Shown piece after piece: positions 50,874-60,662 of a stretch of 64,000 bases of DNA. Position 1 is the stretch's first letter, and every line of letters starts with the position of its first letter. A program made the position numbers and the translations under genes. Where the stretch lies: positions 14,850,501 through 14,914,500 of the forward strand of contig CATNEN010000039.1 of NCBI GenBank assembly GCA_950097015.1, in the 5' to 3' direction. Source of the DNA: Macrostomum hystrix (lineage: Eukaryota; Platyhelminthes; Macrostomidae). Under the pieces are notes generated by a model. It worked only from the letters and a program-made list of their open reading frames with translations, did not search any database and had not been told where the DNA came from.

Positions 50874-51668
50874 ATGACTAAGCAAGAATCTTTACTGCCG
50901 CAAAAGTTCAGCGGCGCCGGCAGTGACTCAAATGTCAGAATGTGGCTAAGCATGTTTGAAGACTTCGCCGATGACAGCGACTGGGACGATAAGAAGAAGG
51001 CGAAGAAGTTGAAGCTGCTGCTGTCTGGAGAGGCACAGATCTTTGTGTGGGAACTTCCAGACGAAAAGAAAGTGAGCTACGAGCAGCTTAAGGTGGAGCT
51101 CATCGGGCACTTCGGCGACAGCCTGAGCAGCTACCGGGCGATGGAGGAGTTTGAGGAACGCAAACGTCGGCCAAATGAGTCTTTGAGAGAGCTGGCGTAC
51201 AACCTCAAGCTGCTGCACCTCCGGGCTCGGCCAGACGACTCTGTGGACGCCAGGGAGAAGGACGTGAAGTTCCGCTTGATGCGCCTCCTCCCAGCAGCTG
51301 TAAGAGATACGCTGCTCAAAGACCAGGACGCGGACTCCTGTCCGTTGACAGTCCTGATTGACCGGGCGGCCCGCATTGAGTTGGTGAGTCGCCAGTCATC
51401 AGCGACGTCAGCAGCCGTGACGGCGGAGGACAGTCGGATCAGCCGTCTGGAGCAGCAGGTTCAGCAGCTGGCTGTAGGTGTGCGAACGGGAGCCGCAGGC
51501 AAGGAAAGCCGTCAAAGGGCCATCAAGTGCTTCAGCTGCGGGGAAGTTGGCCACATCGCGAGGCAGTGCCCGAGAGCGGCAGGAGCCCGCTGCAGCAGGT
51601 GCTCAGGCAAGGGGCACACGGCGGCGGTCTGCCCGACACCAGCTGCACAGCCGCAGGGAAACTGCTGA
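50874..51668 (+). CDS. Gyp-B gag
   Basis: The ATG at 50874 gives MTKQESLLPQKFSGAGSDSN; longer upstream frame is LTR and leader. The 264-residue product has a gypsy gag core (WLSMFEDFADDSDWDDKKKA, FEERKRRPNESLRELAYNL) and two zinc knuckles (CFSCGEVGHIARQC, CSRCSGKGHTAAVC) near the C-terminus. It ends at TGA 51666-51668, four codons after the second knuckle region and one codon after the slippery site. Confidence 0.92.
   Translation: MTKQESLLPQKFSGAGSDSNVRMWLSMFEDFADDSDWDDKKKAKKLKLLLSGEAQIFVWELPDEKKVSYEQLKVELIGHFGDSLSSYRAMEEFEERKRRPNESLRELAYNLKLLHLRARPDDSVDAREKDVKFRLMRLLPAAVRDTLLKDQDADSCPLTVLIDRAARIELVSRQSSATSAAVTAEDSRISRLEQQVQQLAVGVRTGAAGKESRQRAIKCFSCGEVGHIARQCPRAAGARCSRCSGKGHTAAVCPTPAAQPQGNC
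51656..51662 (+). promoter_or_regulatory. -1 ribosomal frameshift site GGGAAAC
   Basis: The heptamer is G GGA AAC in the gag frame, followed by TGC and the gag TGA. Slipping back one base continues as GKLLRVGSLGP into protease. The sequence, phase and position match the X XXY YYZ rule. A downstream stem or pseudoknot was not computed. Confidence 0.8.
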
Positions 51669-52477
51669 GGGTCGGCAGCCTGGGGCCAGCGCCGACCCCC
51701 TCTCAAGGGGCCCACAGATCAGCGTCGTCCATCTTTGTGCCAGTGCGTTTCGGCAGGCACAGCTCGCCCGCCCTGCTGGACACGGGCGCGCAGATTTCGC
51801 TGATGGACAAGTCGCTGTACGATAAGCTTGACTGCCGGCTCGACTGCAGCGACATCAGCGTCATGCCGACCTCTGTCGACGGCTCGCGGCTGCGCTGCCT
51901 TGGCCTGACGACGGCGGAGGTTGCGATCGGCAGCGCGATTCGAGCGCGGCACAGTTTTACCGTGGTGGACGGCATCCAGCCTAGACTGATTCTCGGCATG
52001 GACTTCATCGGCCGGGTGTCGCAGACGGTGACCATCGACATGAAGGAAGGCGTCGTCCGGTTCGACAGCGATACGGTGGCTTTCAGCAGCGAGCAGCCGC
52101 GGGCCAGTTGCCGCCTGGTGCCAAGCGTTCTGGTGGCGCGCGTGGCGGTCAACACGGAGCTGCCGGCGCGGAGCGAGAAGGTCGTATGGCTCCGGGTGGA
52201 CTCCAGCCGAGAGCAGGGGGTATTCGAGCCCTGCGAGGACTTCGTAGCAGCCACGGCGGTGCTTTCGGCGCGCGTGCTGACTATCTCGGACGACGGCCGA
52301 ATCCCCGTCAAGATGTGCAACCTGGCCGAGGAGCCCGTGCTGCTGTACGCCAATAAAGCCGTCGGGACGTTCGAGGGTGCAATGGCCGGGGGGAGGAGCG
52401 ACTATCTCCATGAGGACCCCCTCGGCTGGAACATCAACCCGGAGCTGTCCGAGGCGGATGCGGTGAAGCTGCGCTAG
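51659..52477 (+). CDS. Gyp-B protease and linker (first part of pol)
   Basis: It is read in the -1 frame from the slippery site. The protease shows SPALLDTGAQISLMD (canonical DTG) and LILGMDFIGR. The linker to RT ends at an in-frame TAG (52475-52477). The frame continues open immediately afterwards (LLEQNEDLFARHEYDLGTTE), so this TAG is likely a single mutation of a sense codon. Confidence 0.88.
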   Translation, partial: KLLRVGSLGPAPTPSQGAHRSASSIFVPVRFGRHSSPALLDTGAQISLMDKSLYDKLDCRLDCSDISVMPTSVDGSRLRCLGLTTAEVAIGSAIRARHSFTVVDGIQPRLILGMDFIGRVSQTVTIDMKEGVVRFDSDTVAFSSEQPRASCRLVPSVLVARVAVNTELPARSEKVVWLRVDSSREQGVFEPCEDFVAATAVLSARVLTISDDGRIPVKMCNLAEEPVLLYANKAVGTFEGAMAGGRSDYLHEDPLGWNINPELSEADAVKLR

Positions 52478-54142
52478 CTGCTGGAGCAAAACGAGGACCT
52501 TTTCGCAAGGCACGAGTACGACCTGGGCACGACGGAGCTGCTGCAGCACAGGATAGATCTGGAGCCCGGAACGCGGCCGCACAGGCAGGTTCAGCGACGT
52601 CTGCCTCTGTCCGTGCGGGACCAGGTAGACAAGAAGATCGGCAAGATGCTGGACAGCGGCATCATCGAGCCGTCCATGTCTCCTTGGGCCAGCAACCTCC
52701 TGGTGGTGCGCAAGAAGAACGGCGACATCAGGCTCTGCACCGACTGGCGACAGCTGAACGCCTGCACAGTCAAGGACGCCTACCCGCTGCCGCATCTGCA
52801 GCAAGCCATGGACGCACTGGTCGGCTGTTCCTGGTTCTCCACCATCGATTGCCGGCAGGGTTATCACCAGGTGGAGGTGGCAGAGGAAGACCGGCCAAAG
52901 ACTGCCTTCTACTCCACCCGCGGCCTGATGCAGTTCCGCAAGATGGGCTTCGGGATGTGCAACGCCCCAGCGACATTTCAGCGCCTTATGGAGCTCGTCA
53001 TGTCCGGCTTATCCTGGGAGGTGGTGCTGACCTACATCGACGACATCATCGTCTTCAGCAGAATCTTCAACGAGCATCTGGCGCGGCTAGCACAGGTCCT
53101 TCAGCGGCTTCGAGGGGCCGGGCTCAAGCTGCACAGGGCGAAGAGTGTCTTCGGCCACCGCCAGGTGCTGTACCTGGGGCACCGGGTCAGCGAGCAGGGC
53201 ATCGCGCCAGACCCGAGCAAGGTGGACGCCATCCGCAGCATGTCCAGCCCGACGACAGCAGAGGAGGTGAAGCGGTTCCTCGGCATGCTAGGCTTCTATC
53301 GCCGCTTCATCCAGGACTTCAGCCAGACTGCGAGGGTGCTGCACGACGTCAGCCAGACAGCGAGAGACTTTAGATGGAGCAGCAGTTGCAAGCGGGCGTT
53401 CAACGAGCTGAAGGACAAGTTGACGACTGCCCCGGTGCTGCGGCTGCCCGACTTCAGCAAGCAGTTCGTTTTGAGCTGCGACAGCAGCCAGTTCGCAGTG
53501 GGCGCCGTGCTCAGCCAGTTGCACGGGGACGCTGAGCTGCCTGTGGCTTTCGCATCGCGCACGCTCAACAAAGCGGAGCGAAATTACTCGGCGACAGACC
53601 GGGAGCTGCTGGCGCTGGTGTGGAGCTTGAAGCACTTCAGAACGTACTTGCTCAGTGTTCCCAGCTTCACCGTCTACTCCGACCATCGGCCGCTTCAGGG
53701 ACTGCTGGCGACCAAGGACCCGGAAGGCAGGCTGGCGCGGTGGCTGTCTACGCTGCAGCAGTTCTCGTTCTCGCTGCTGTACCGGCCAGGCCGGGAGAAC
53801 GTTGTGCCAGACGCACTGAGCCGGGTGGCCGGCACGCGCCTGCAGCCCCGCTGGGAGGCCGCGCGCCTGCATGAGGAGCAGCGGCAGGACACGCTACTGA
53901 GCAAGGCGTTCCATGCGCTAGCGACAGGAATCGACAATCTGTCTGACACCTGGGCGGCGCAGGTTCGCGAGCTGCTGGATGGGGCATCAATAAGTACGGC
54001 GGGCGTCCTGCTGTTCCACGGCAAGCCGGTCATTCCCAGCCACCTGCGGCCGAACTTCCTGCAGGAGGCGCATTCCAGCGACCAGAGCGCCCACCTCGGT
54101 GTTGACAGGACGGTGGCGAGGCTGGCGGAGCGCTGCTGGTAG
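52478..54142 (+). CDS. Gyp-B reverse transcriptase and RNase H
   Basis: Same frame as the protease. RT motifs are FSTIDCRQGYHQVEVAEED, RKMGFGMCNAPATFQRLM and YIDDIIVFS. RNase H shows FVLSCDSSQFAVGAVLSQ and FASRTLNKAERNYSATDREL. The segment ends with HLGVDRTVARLAERCW at TAG (54140-54142), where the integrase zinc finger normally has a second Trp. Confidence 0.9.
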   Translation: MLEQNEDLFARHEYDLGTTELLQHRIDLEPGTRPHRQVQRRLPLSVRDQVDKKIGKMLDSGIIEPSMSPWASNLLVVRKKNGDIRLCTDWRQLNACTVKDAYPLPHLQQAMDALVGCSWFSTIDCRQGYHQVEVAEEDRPKTAFYSTRGLMQFRKMGFGMCNAPATFQRLMELVMSGLSWEVVLTYIDDIIVFSRIFNEHLARLAQVLQRLRGAGLKLHRAKSVFGHRQVLYLGHRVSEQGIAPDPSKVDAIRSMSSPTTAEEVKRFLGMLGFYRRFIQDFSQTARVLHDVSQTARDFRWSSSCKRAFNELKDKLTTAPVLRLPDFSKQFVLSCDSSQFAVGAVLSQLHGDAELPVAFASRTLNKAERNYSATDRELLALVWSLKHFRTYLLSVPSFTVYSDHRPLQGLLATKDPEGRLARWLSTLQQFSFSLLYRPGRENVVPDALSRVAGTRLQPRWEAARLHEEQRQDTLLSKAFHALATGIDNLSDTWAAQVRELLDGASISTAGVLLFHGKPVIPSHLRPNFLQEAHSSDQSAHLGVDRTVARLAERCW

Positions 54143-55348
54143 CCGGGCCTGCGGCGGGACGTGGAGAACTGGGTGGCGAGCTGCGCCGCCTGCCTAACCA
54201 AGAAGAGTCCGACCAGGCCGCAGCGGGCACCGCTGCAGACGACAGGCCAGCCGACAGCGCCTTGGCAGCAGGTGCAGATCGATATTAAAGGCCCGCTGCC
54301 GCGCACGACAGACGGCAACGCCTACATCCTCAGCATGTGCGACACCTTCTCCAAGTGGATGGAGACATCGGCGCTGGCGACGATCGACGCCGTGACGGTG
54401 GCGGATGCGCTGCTCAGAGCCGTTGTGCTGCGGCACGGTGCCCCACAAGTGCTGCACAGCGACCAAGAACGGCAGTTTGAGAGCGACGTCTTCGTCCGGC
54501 TCTGCGAGCAGCTGGGCATCGAGAAAACTCGCACATCGCCATTCCACCCAAGCGGCAATGGCGTCGTGGAGCGCGGCAACCGGACACTGGGTGACATGCT
54601 GGCGACGGTCGTGTCGGAGAGCCAGCAGGACTGGGACCGGAAGCTGCACTACGTTACCTGGGCCTATAACACCTCTGTGCACAGCACCACCGGCCTTAGC
54701 CCGTACCAGGTCCTGCATGGCTGGCCGCCGCGGCTGGCGCTCGACAGCTGGCTGGTGGACGGCGACAAGGCGGCGAGCGGCAGCCCGCACGACTTTCTGC
54801 AGCAGACGCAAGAGAACCTGGAGGGCGCCTTTGACGCGGTGCACGGCCGGCTGCGGGACGCCCAGGCGGCGCGCAACCAGCGAGTCAACCAGGGTGCCAG
54901 ATTCGTGCCGTTTGAAGAGGGCCAGCTGGTAATGCTGCGCAACTCCGTCGTCAAGCGCGGCCAGACGCGGTGCCTCAGCGACAAATGGAAGGGGCCGTAT
55001 CGGATCCTGCGGCGCCTCGGCGAGGTGAACTACCGCATCCAGGACCAGGCAGGCCGCCGGCGCAAGCTGGTGGTGCACCACGACCGGCTCCGACTCTTCA
55101 TTCAGCGGCGGCCGTCGCTGGAGCTGCCTGCTGCCGCCGATGCCGACACGAACGCCAACGGCCTCGCCGTGCGACCGCCCAGTCCAGCGGCTGACCCGGG
55201 TGGCGATGCGTTGGTCGGCTGGCCGGAACCGGACCAAAACGTGCAGCCCGATGATCCGCCGGCGGCCCCGCCCGAGCCGGCCGAGGCTCTCAGACGCTCG
55301 GCGAGAGAACGCCGGCCTCCTGACTTTTACATGGCTGGCTTTGCTTGA
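54143..55348 (+). CDS. Gyp-B integrase
   Basis: It continues in the same frame after the TAG: PGLRRDVENWVASCAACLTK completes the HHCC finger. The core shows VQIDIKGPL, LHSDQERQF and NGVVERGNRTL, so the D, D, E residues are kept. The C-terminal GPY-type segment is KWKGPYRILRRLGEVNYRI. The frame ends before the 3' purine tract, and there is no env. Confidence 0.9.
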   Translation, partial: PGLRRDVENWVASCAACLTKKSPTRPQRAPLQTTGQPTAPWQQVQIDIKGPLPRTTDGNAYILSMCDTFSKWMETSALATIDAVTVADALLRAVVLRHGAPQVLHSDQERQFESDVFVRLCEQLGIEKTRTSPFHPSGNGVVERGNRTLGDMLATVVSESQQDWDRKLHYVTWAYNTSVHSTTGLSPYQVLHGWPPRLALDSWLVDGDKAASGSPHDFLQQTQENLEGAFDAVHGRLRDAQAARNQRVNQGARFVPFEEGQLVMLRNSVVKRGQTRCLSDKWKGPYRILRRLGEVNYRIQDQAGRRRKLVVHHDRLRLFIQRRPSLELPAAADADTNANGLAVRPPSPAADPGGDALVGWPEPDQNVQPDDPPAAPPEPAEALRRSARERRPPDFYMAGFA

Positions 55349-55811
55349 CTGAACTGCTTCTAGGGGGAAAGTAGTGTAAGCAGCTTAGAGTTCGCGGCCC
55401 GCAGTGTACACTGCGGGGGGTAGAGCGTACACGCCTGCGTGCGTGCTTGCGTGGCGTGATTGGGGGGTGGGTACGCCCACCCCAGTGTTTCTGGCCAAAT
55501 ATAATAGTGCTAGCGAGCCGGTATGGCTCTTCGCGTTTTGTGTGCATGCTACCTGACAAACCAGCGTCTTACATAACTATAACAAATTTAAAATTAATAA
55601 TTCCAAGAAACTTTATTATTATTAATCGGCACGCACACCTTAAACAATTTCAGGATTGTATATAAGTTCTATCTTCTATGCCTATTTAGTGCTTTTTAAA
55701 AAATTGGCACACAAACCGGTTTTTAAAGACCGGTTTTCTTATAAAAGACGGTTTTCAAACCGGTTAACCGGTTCTCAATAAGGGCCGGTTTTTGGCATCT
55801 CTAGCTGGGGC

Positions 55812-56200
55812 GTTAGACCTTGCGGGGGGTGGCTGGAGGGCGGGTGTACACCGCCGCGCGCTCTCTGGAATTCCGTCAGCGCGATTGGATAAGTGTACAC
55901 TCATCACCCGGCCCCCCCTGAGGACTGATTTCTTATCAGCCTTCCGCCCCGGCTTGGTCTTGGTCTCTGTGCGTGTGGGGCGGGGGTGGGGGACACTGCT
56001 GCCTATTCTGGGTGCCTCCTGCCCTCCCGGGCTGGTCTGTGCTGCTGTGTGTGGTGCCTGCTCAGGGGAGGCGGCGCGATGGGCGCTAAAGCGCCTAGTT
56101 CGTCGGTCTGGGGGCGTGCCGCTCCGTCGCTTGTGCGACAAGTGTCCCGGGCCCCCCTGCAAATAGATAGAAGAGATAGATGACACGATCGCTTGAATGC
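55812..56200. other. GC-rich tract, probable continuation of the split SINE
   Basis: G/C-rich and ends with a GATAGAAGAGATAGATGA tail. The open frames seen on both strands show no familiar motif. Confidence 0.35.
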
Positions 56201-56635
56201 ATCATTCATAATGTAAGACGCTAATTAAAATAGTTATTCTTTGATCAACAAACCGATGCTACATAATAACATCAATTCCGTTCAATAATTAAAGTATAAA
56301 CGTATTAAATGTATTGTCAATATTCTCATCATGCGCATATCTTTTCTATAACCAATGAATGTCACAGCAAGAGGTTTTGAAACATAACAATTCAAAGAAC
56401 GATACACTTTACAATGTAACAAATAATACAAAAGATGTGGAATGAATGCTTTAAGAAATTTGTAAGATTTCCAAAACGTGCGAAATAGAACGAAATGACT
56501 GTACGAGAATTAGTTATTGATCTCTTTCACCCAAAAACAAAAAAAGCCCAATCAAGTTCCATCAACAAAATATCCATCTTATCTATCAATCAACATCAAA
56601 ATGACACTATATCAAACTTCCATCTTAGAAGATTA
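56201..56635. other. AT-rich stretch, nothing recognised
   Basis: I see no gene, repeat or element end here. Confidence 0.3.
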
Positions 56636-56639
56636 AGTG

Positions 56640-56935
56640 GCAGCTTGCTGCCACCTTGGCCATCGCCGCCGCCACCTTGGCAGTCGATGGCACCGCCGCC
56701 GCCATCGCCTCCACCGCCGCCGCATACACTTACCCCACCTATCCCTGCCACCCCACCGTTTTCCATCGCCACTGCCCTTCCGACCACCCCTGCCCTTCCC
56801 ACCGCCCCTGCCCTTCCCAACGCTGCCCTTCCCACCGCCCCTGCCCTTCCCAACGCTGCCCTTCTGACTGCCACTCCCATCCCTGCCCTTCCCGCCGCTT
56901 CCCTTCCCACCCCACCCTTGCTCTGTTCAGGGCCG
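56640..56935. repeat. CCCTTCC/CCGCC-rich minisatellite
   Basis: Two parts: CCGCCGCCA-type triplets (56650-56730), then irregular units of tgcccttcccaccgcccc. Its Pro/Ala/Leu-rich open frames are composition artefacts. Confidence 0.85.
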
Positions 56936-57886
56936 GCGATAAAAGTAATGTTGTAAGTTGCCTGAAAGTGTAGTGTAAGGTAATTAATTACATGAGGGAT
57001 AAAACACGTTGAGTGCAAAATTATAGAGATTGACATTTGGGTCAAAACACTGTCTGTGTACCCAATCCTTCTGTCACATGTGTTAACTCCGAATCAACTG
57101 TGCATAACAACTTTATATTTTATACTTTACTCAATATGAACCATTTTACAAACCTAAAGGCGAGGCTCTACATTTCCTAGCTGCTTAAATTAAAATACGT
57201 GACCAACAATACCTCCTTTCTTACATATATACAAATATACACTACAGCATTTAATGTCGCAAAGGATTCAGAGAAACAAATGATGTACGAAAACAAAAAT
57301 ATTTATATTATAGTCGACACACTCTTTATGTCAGTGCTGCCAAGTCGCCATTAGAAAAAACGATTAACATCATTGTTTCAACTACCAAAGATATGAATAG
57401 AATGAAATTTATCGGAAGTTTGCAATCCAGCCAACAAAAAAATTACGAACGTCAAGTGGACAAAAGTGATGCAAATTAAAAGAGAAACAATTTTCCGATC
57501 ATACGATACAGACGTAGCTTAAAACACATCGCCGTTCCGATTCTGTTCACTGTTCATTGAAAATAGACTATTTTGAAATAATCAATTTTCAAATAACAAT
57601 TTAACGCCCACAGGTACGAGAAGCCATCGGATCCGACTTTGCAGTGAACTTTTGTGCCAATGATTTCGGTTTATGAAAAAAGTACGTAAAACCGAGATCA
57701 ATATAACAAGCCCAAAGTTAGCCACAGCTGCCTCATTGCTTTGTTGCATTACAGAGAACGAAAACAGATTTCTATAAAAAACACAGATATTTACTACTTA
57801 GTCATGCTGCTGTGACCAAAATTTAAAGCGTCGGGAGTCAATTTAATATGCTAAATTTTTTTTAAATAATTTAACTAATGTACGAG
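56936..57886. other. AT-rich stretch, nothing recognised
   Basis: No open frame of note, no repeat and no element end was identified. Confidence 0.3.
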
Positions 57887-59125
57887 GTCTCATCTCTCCC
57901 TGTCTCATCTCTCCCCTGTCTCATCTCTCCCGTCTCATCTCTCCCCTGTCTCATCTCTCCCGTCTCATCTCTCCCCTGTCTCATCTCTCCCGTCTCATCT
58001 CTCCCCTGTCTCATCTCTCCCGTCTCATCTCTCCCCTGTCTCATCTCTCCCGTCTCATCTCTCCCCTGTCTCATCTCTCCCCTGTCTCATCTCTCCCGTC
58101 TCATCTCTCCCCTGTCTCATCTCTCCCTTCTCATCTCTCCCGTCTCATCTCTCCCCTGTCTCATCTCTCCCGTCTCATCTCTCCCGTCTCATCTCTCCCC
58201 TGTCTCATCTCTCCCGTCTCATCTCTCCCGTCTCATCTCTCCCGTCTCATCTCTCCCCTGTCTCATCTCTCCCGTCTCATCTCTCCCGTCTCATCTCTCC
58301 CGTCTCATCTCTCCCCTGTCTCATCTCTCCCGTCTCATCTCTCCCGTCTCATCTCTCCCCTGTCTCATCTCTCCCGTCTCATCTCTCCCGTCTCATCTCT
58401 CCCCTGTCTCATCTCTCCCGTCTCATCTCTCCCGTCTCATCTCTCCCCTGTCTCATCTCTCCCCTGTCTCATCTCTCCCCTGTCTCATCTCTCCCCTGTC
58501 TCATCTCTTCCCTGTCTCATCTCTCCCGTCTCATCTCTCCCCTGTCTCATCTCTCCCCTGTCTCATCTCTCCCCTGTCTCATCTCTCCCTGTCTCATCTC
58601 CCCCTGTCTCATCTCCCCCTTTCTCATCTCTCCCCTGTCTCATCTCTCCCCTGTCTCATCTCTCCCCTGTCTCATCTCTCCCCTGTCTCATCTCTTCCCT
58701 GTCTCATCTCTCCCGTCTCATCTCTCCCCTGTCTCATCTCTCCCCTGTCTCATCTCTCCCCTGTCTCATCTCTCCCTGTCTTATCTCCCCCTGTCTCATC
58801 TCCCCCTGTCTCATCTCTCCCCTGTCTCATCTCTCCCCTGTCTCATCTCTCCCCTGTCTCATCTCTCCCCTGTCTCATCTCTCCCCTGTCTCATCTCTCC
58901 CCTGTCTCATCTCTCCTTGTTTCATCTCTCCCCTGTCTCATCTCTCCCCTGTCTAATCTCTCCCCTGTCTCATCTCTCCCCTGTCTCATCTCTCCCCTGT
59001 CTCATCTCTCCCTGTCTCATCTCTCCCCTGTCTCATCTCCCTCTGTCTCATCTCTCCCCTGTCTCATCTCCCCCTGTCTCATCTCTCCCTGTCTCATCTC
59101 CCCCTGTCTCATCTCTCCCTGTCTA
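57887..59125. repeat. 14/16-bp pyrimidine minisatellite
   Basis: About 80 copies, in two length forms: tctcatctctcccg (14 bp) and tctcatctctcccctg (16 bp). The left third alternates 14 and 16, and the right part is mostly 16. On the minus strand it reads GAGATGAGACG(G). The 421-codon frame across it is an artefact. Confidence 0.97.
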
Positions 59126-59765
59126 ATGTCTGGTAATATATGACAACACTGACCTTGTGTTAATTTAATGGCGAAATGAGAATTTCTCATCCAAAACAGT
59201 TAAACACATCAATAAACACATCTTTTTGACACCTCACACTTTCGAGAAACATTGCAAATTTGTAGAACCTCTTGTGCAGGACTATGCGGACACTTATATC
59301 GTGCTTTAATTATAGCATCGATTTTAGTATATGCGTTTGATAATCGCCTATTGCGCACCTCCTAAGGCAAAAGGGCAACACACCTTTCTGTCTGCCAAAT
59401 GTTGAAAATAGTCTGACCATCAAACAGCACGAAATCCAATCGGTTGGTTTGTGACCTAGACAAATTGCTCAGTCAACGAGTCTGGTAACCAAAAAGGGTA
59501 ACACTGTACGCTAACCGTGAGTGATCAGGTTTCCATCACCCTGTAATTAAACAGTTCTAAACTAAACATATATACCTTTTTCAACAGAAAATTTGTTGAC
59601 GAAAATCATTCAGGAGGCGAGTTATTGAGCTTAGAAATGTACCCTAGCTCATTCTCTGCCAAAACTTTGACAGCGGCTATAGACAATCTTTGCCGTAGAA
59701 AAATGCTACAGCATTCACTCCAAGCATGAGGTCAAAATCCTCCTAGTCGAGTCTAGCGTATAGAC
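59126..59765. other. Spacer, nothing recognised
   Basis: AT-rich, with no gene or element seen. Confidence 0.3.
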
Positions 59766-59840
59766 CAGGGGTCGGCAAACTCCGGCCCGCGGGCCAGATG
59801 CGGCCCTCGAAGCTCCCAAATCCGGCCCGTTGCCCTTTCT
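59766..59840. mobile_element. hAT transposon end (single terminus)
   Basis: It begins caggggtcggcaaactccgg and continues GCCCGCGGGCCAGATGCGGC. This is a well-known type of hAT terminus found in many animal genomes. No partner end is visible; the element seems cut off by the adjacent CTCTCC array. Confidence 0.65.
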
Positions 59841-59849
59841 GACATCTAC

Positions 59850-60111
59850 AGTGTCCTGTTTCATCTCTCTCGTGTCTAATCTCTTCCGTGTCTCATCTCT
59901 TCCATGTCTTATCTCTCCCGTGTCTCATCTCTCCCTTGTCTAATCTCTCCCCTGTCTTATCTCTCCCGTGTCTAATCTCTCCTGTGTCTCATCTCTCCCG
60001 TGTCTAATCTCTACCGTGTCTAATCTCTCCCGTCTTATCTCTCCCGTGTCTAGTCTCTCCTGTGTCTAATCTCTCCCGTGTCTAATCTCTTCCGTGTCTC
60101 ATCTCTTCCAT
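59850..60111. repeat. Diverged TCTAATCTCTCCCGTG minisatellite
   Basis: About 15 units of 14-18 bp, related to the 14/16-bp array at 57.9-59.1 kb but with a GTGTCTAATC variant. It ends exactly where the duplicated Ly6 block begins. Confidence 0.85.
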
Positions 60112-60662
60112 TCTGTTATATTTCCAGTTCTGATTTTATTTCAGATGTTTAACAACTGAAAAAATGTCTCACTGTGATAACGATTGAGCATTTATTTTTA
60201 AGCCGGTGTAACTTTTTTGCTTCAGTAATTATTTTGCACGAATTGTCATTTTTTAAATAAACATGACTACTTTCAAACGACAAGCCATGTTTAACTGATC
60301 ATTGTGCTGCTTGTGCGGTGTATTAAAAAACAATTCAACACAGACAGATATATTTAGGAACAAATTATTACAAAGCTGACACGCTTGAGATTTGCAACGT
60401 AAGTCGGTCCGTTTTTTCTATTGAGAGGAGGCTTTTAGCACCTTGATTTTTTCAGCACATTTTCAGACAGAACTTTGAAAACATTATTCCATACATTCAA
60501 CTCATCAATTCAATGCTTTCAATACATTCAACACATCAATTCAATGCTTTCAATACATTCAACACATCAATTCAATGCTTTCAATACATTCAACTCATCA
60601 ATTCAATGCTTTCAATACATTCAACACATCAAACACAACATTAAAAACTGTTAGCGCAAAGT

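Larger units (their letters stand above)
50656..55573 (+). mobile_element. Ty3/gypsy LTR retrotransposon Gyp-B
   Basis: LTRs of 198 and 199 bp (50656-50853, 55375-55573) differ by one G. The 4-bp target duplication TAAC lies at 50652-50655 and 55574-55577. The primer-binding site TGGTGGCAGCGG is the same as in the Gmr1-like element. A purine tract AGGGGGAAAGTAG precedes the 3' LTR. Gag and pol are in different frames linked by a -1 slippery site. Pol has two in-frame TAG codons. It is GC-rich inside an AT-rich MITE. Confidence 0.96.
50041..55803. mobile_element. hAT-like MITE, split by gypsy element Gyp-B
   Basis: The left end tagggatgccaaccggtttt and the right end (reverse complement tagagatgccaaaaaccggc) are inverted repeats, each followed by AACCGG-rich palindromic sequence. 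The 8-bp target duplication GCTGGGGC lies at 50033-50040 and 55804-55811. Eight-base duplication and these ends fit the hAT superfamily. Without Gyp-B it is about 840 bp, AT-rich and non-coding. Confidence 0.85.

Noticed and set aside
51719-52867. 382-codon minus-strand frame across Gyp-B
   Set aside because: It is a shadow of the GC-rich pol gene, whose protease and RT motifs are unambiguous on the plus strand. The 347-codon frame at 54194-55237 is likewise a shadow of integrase.
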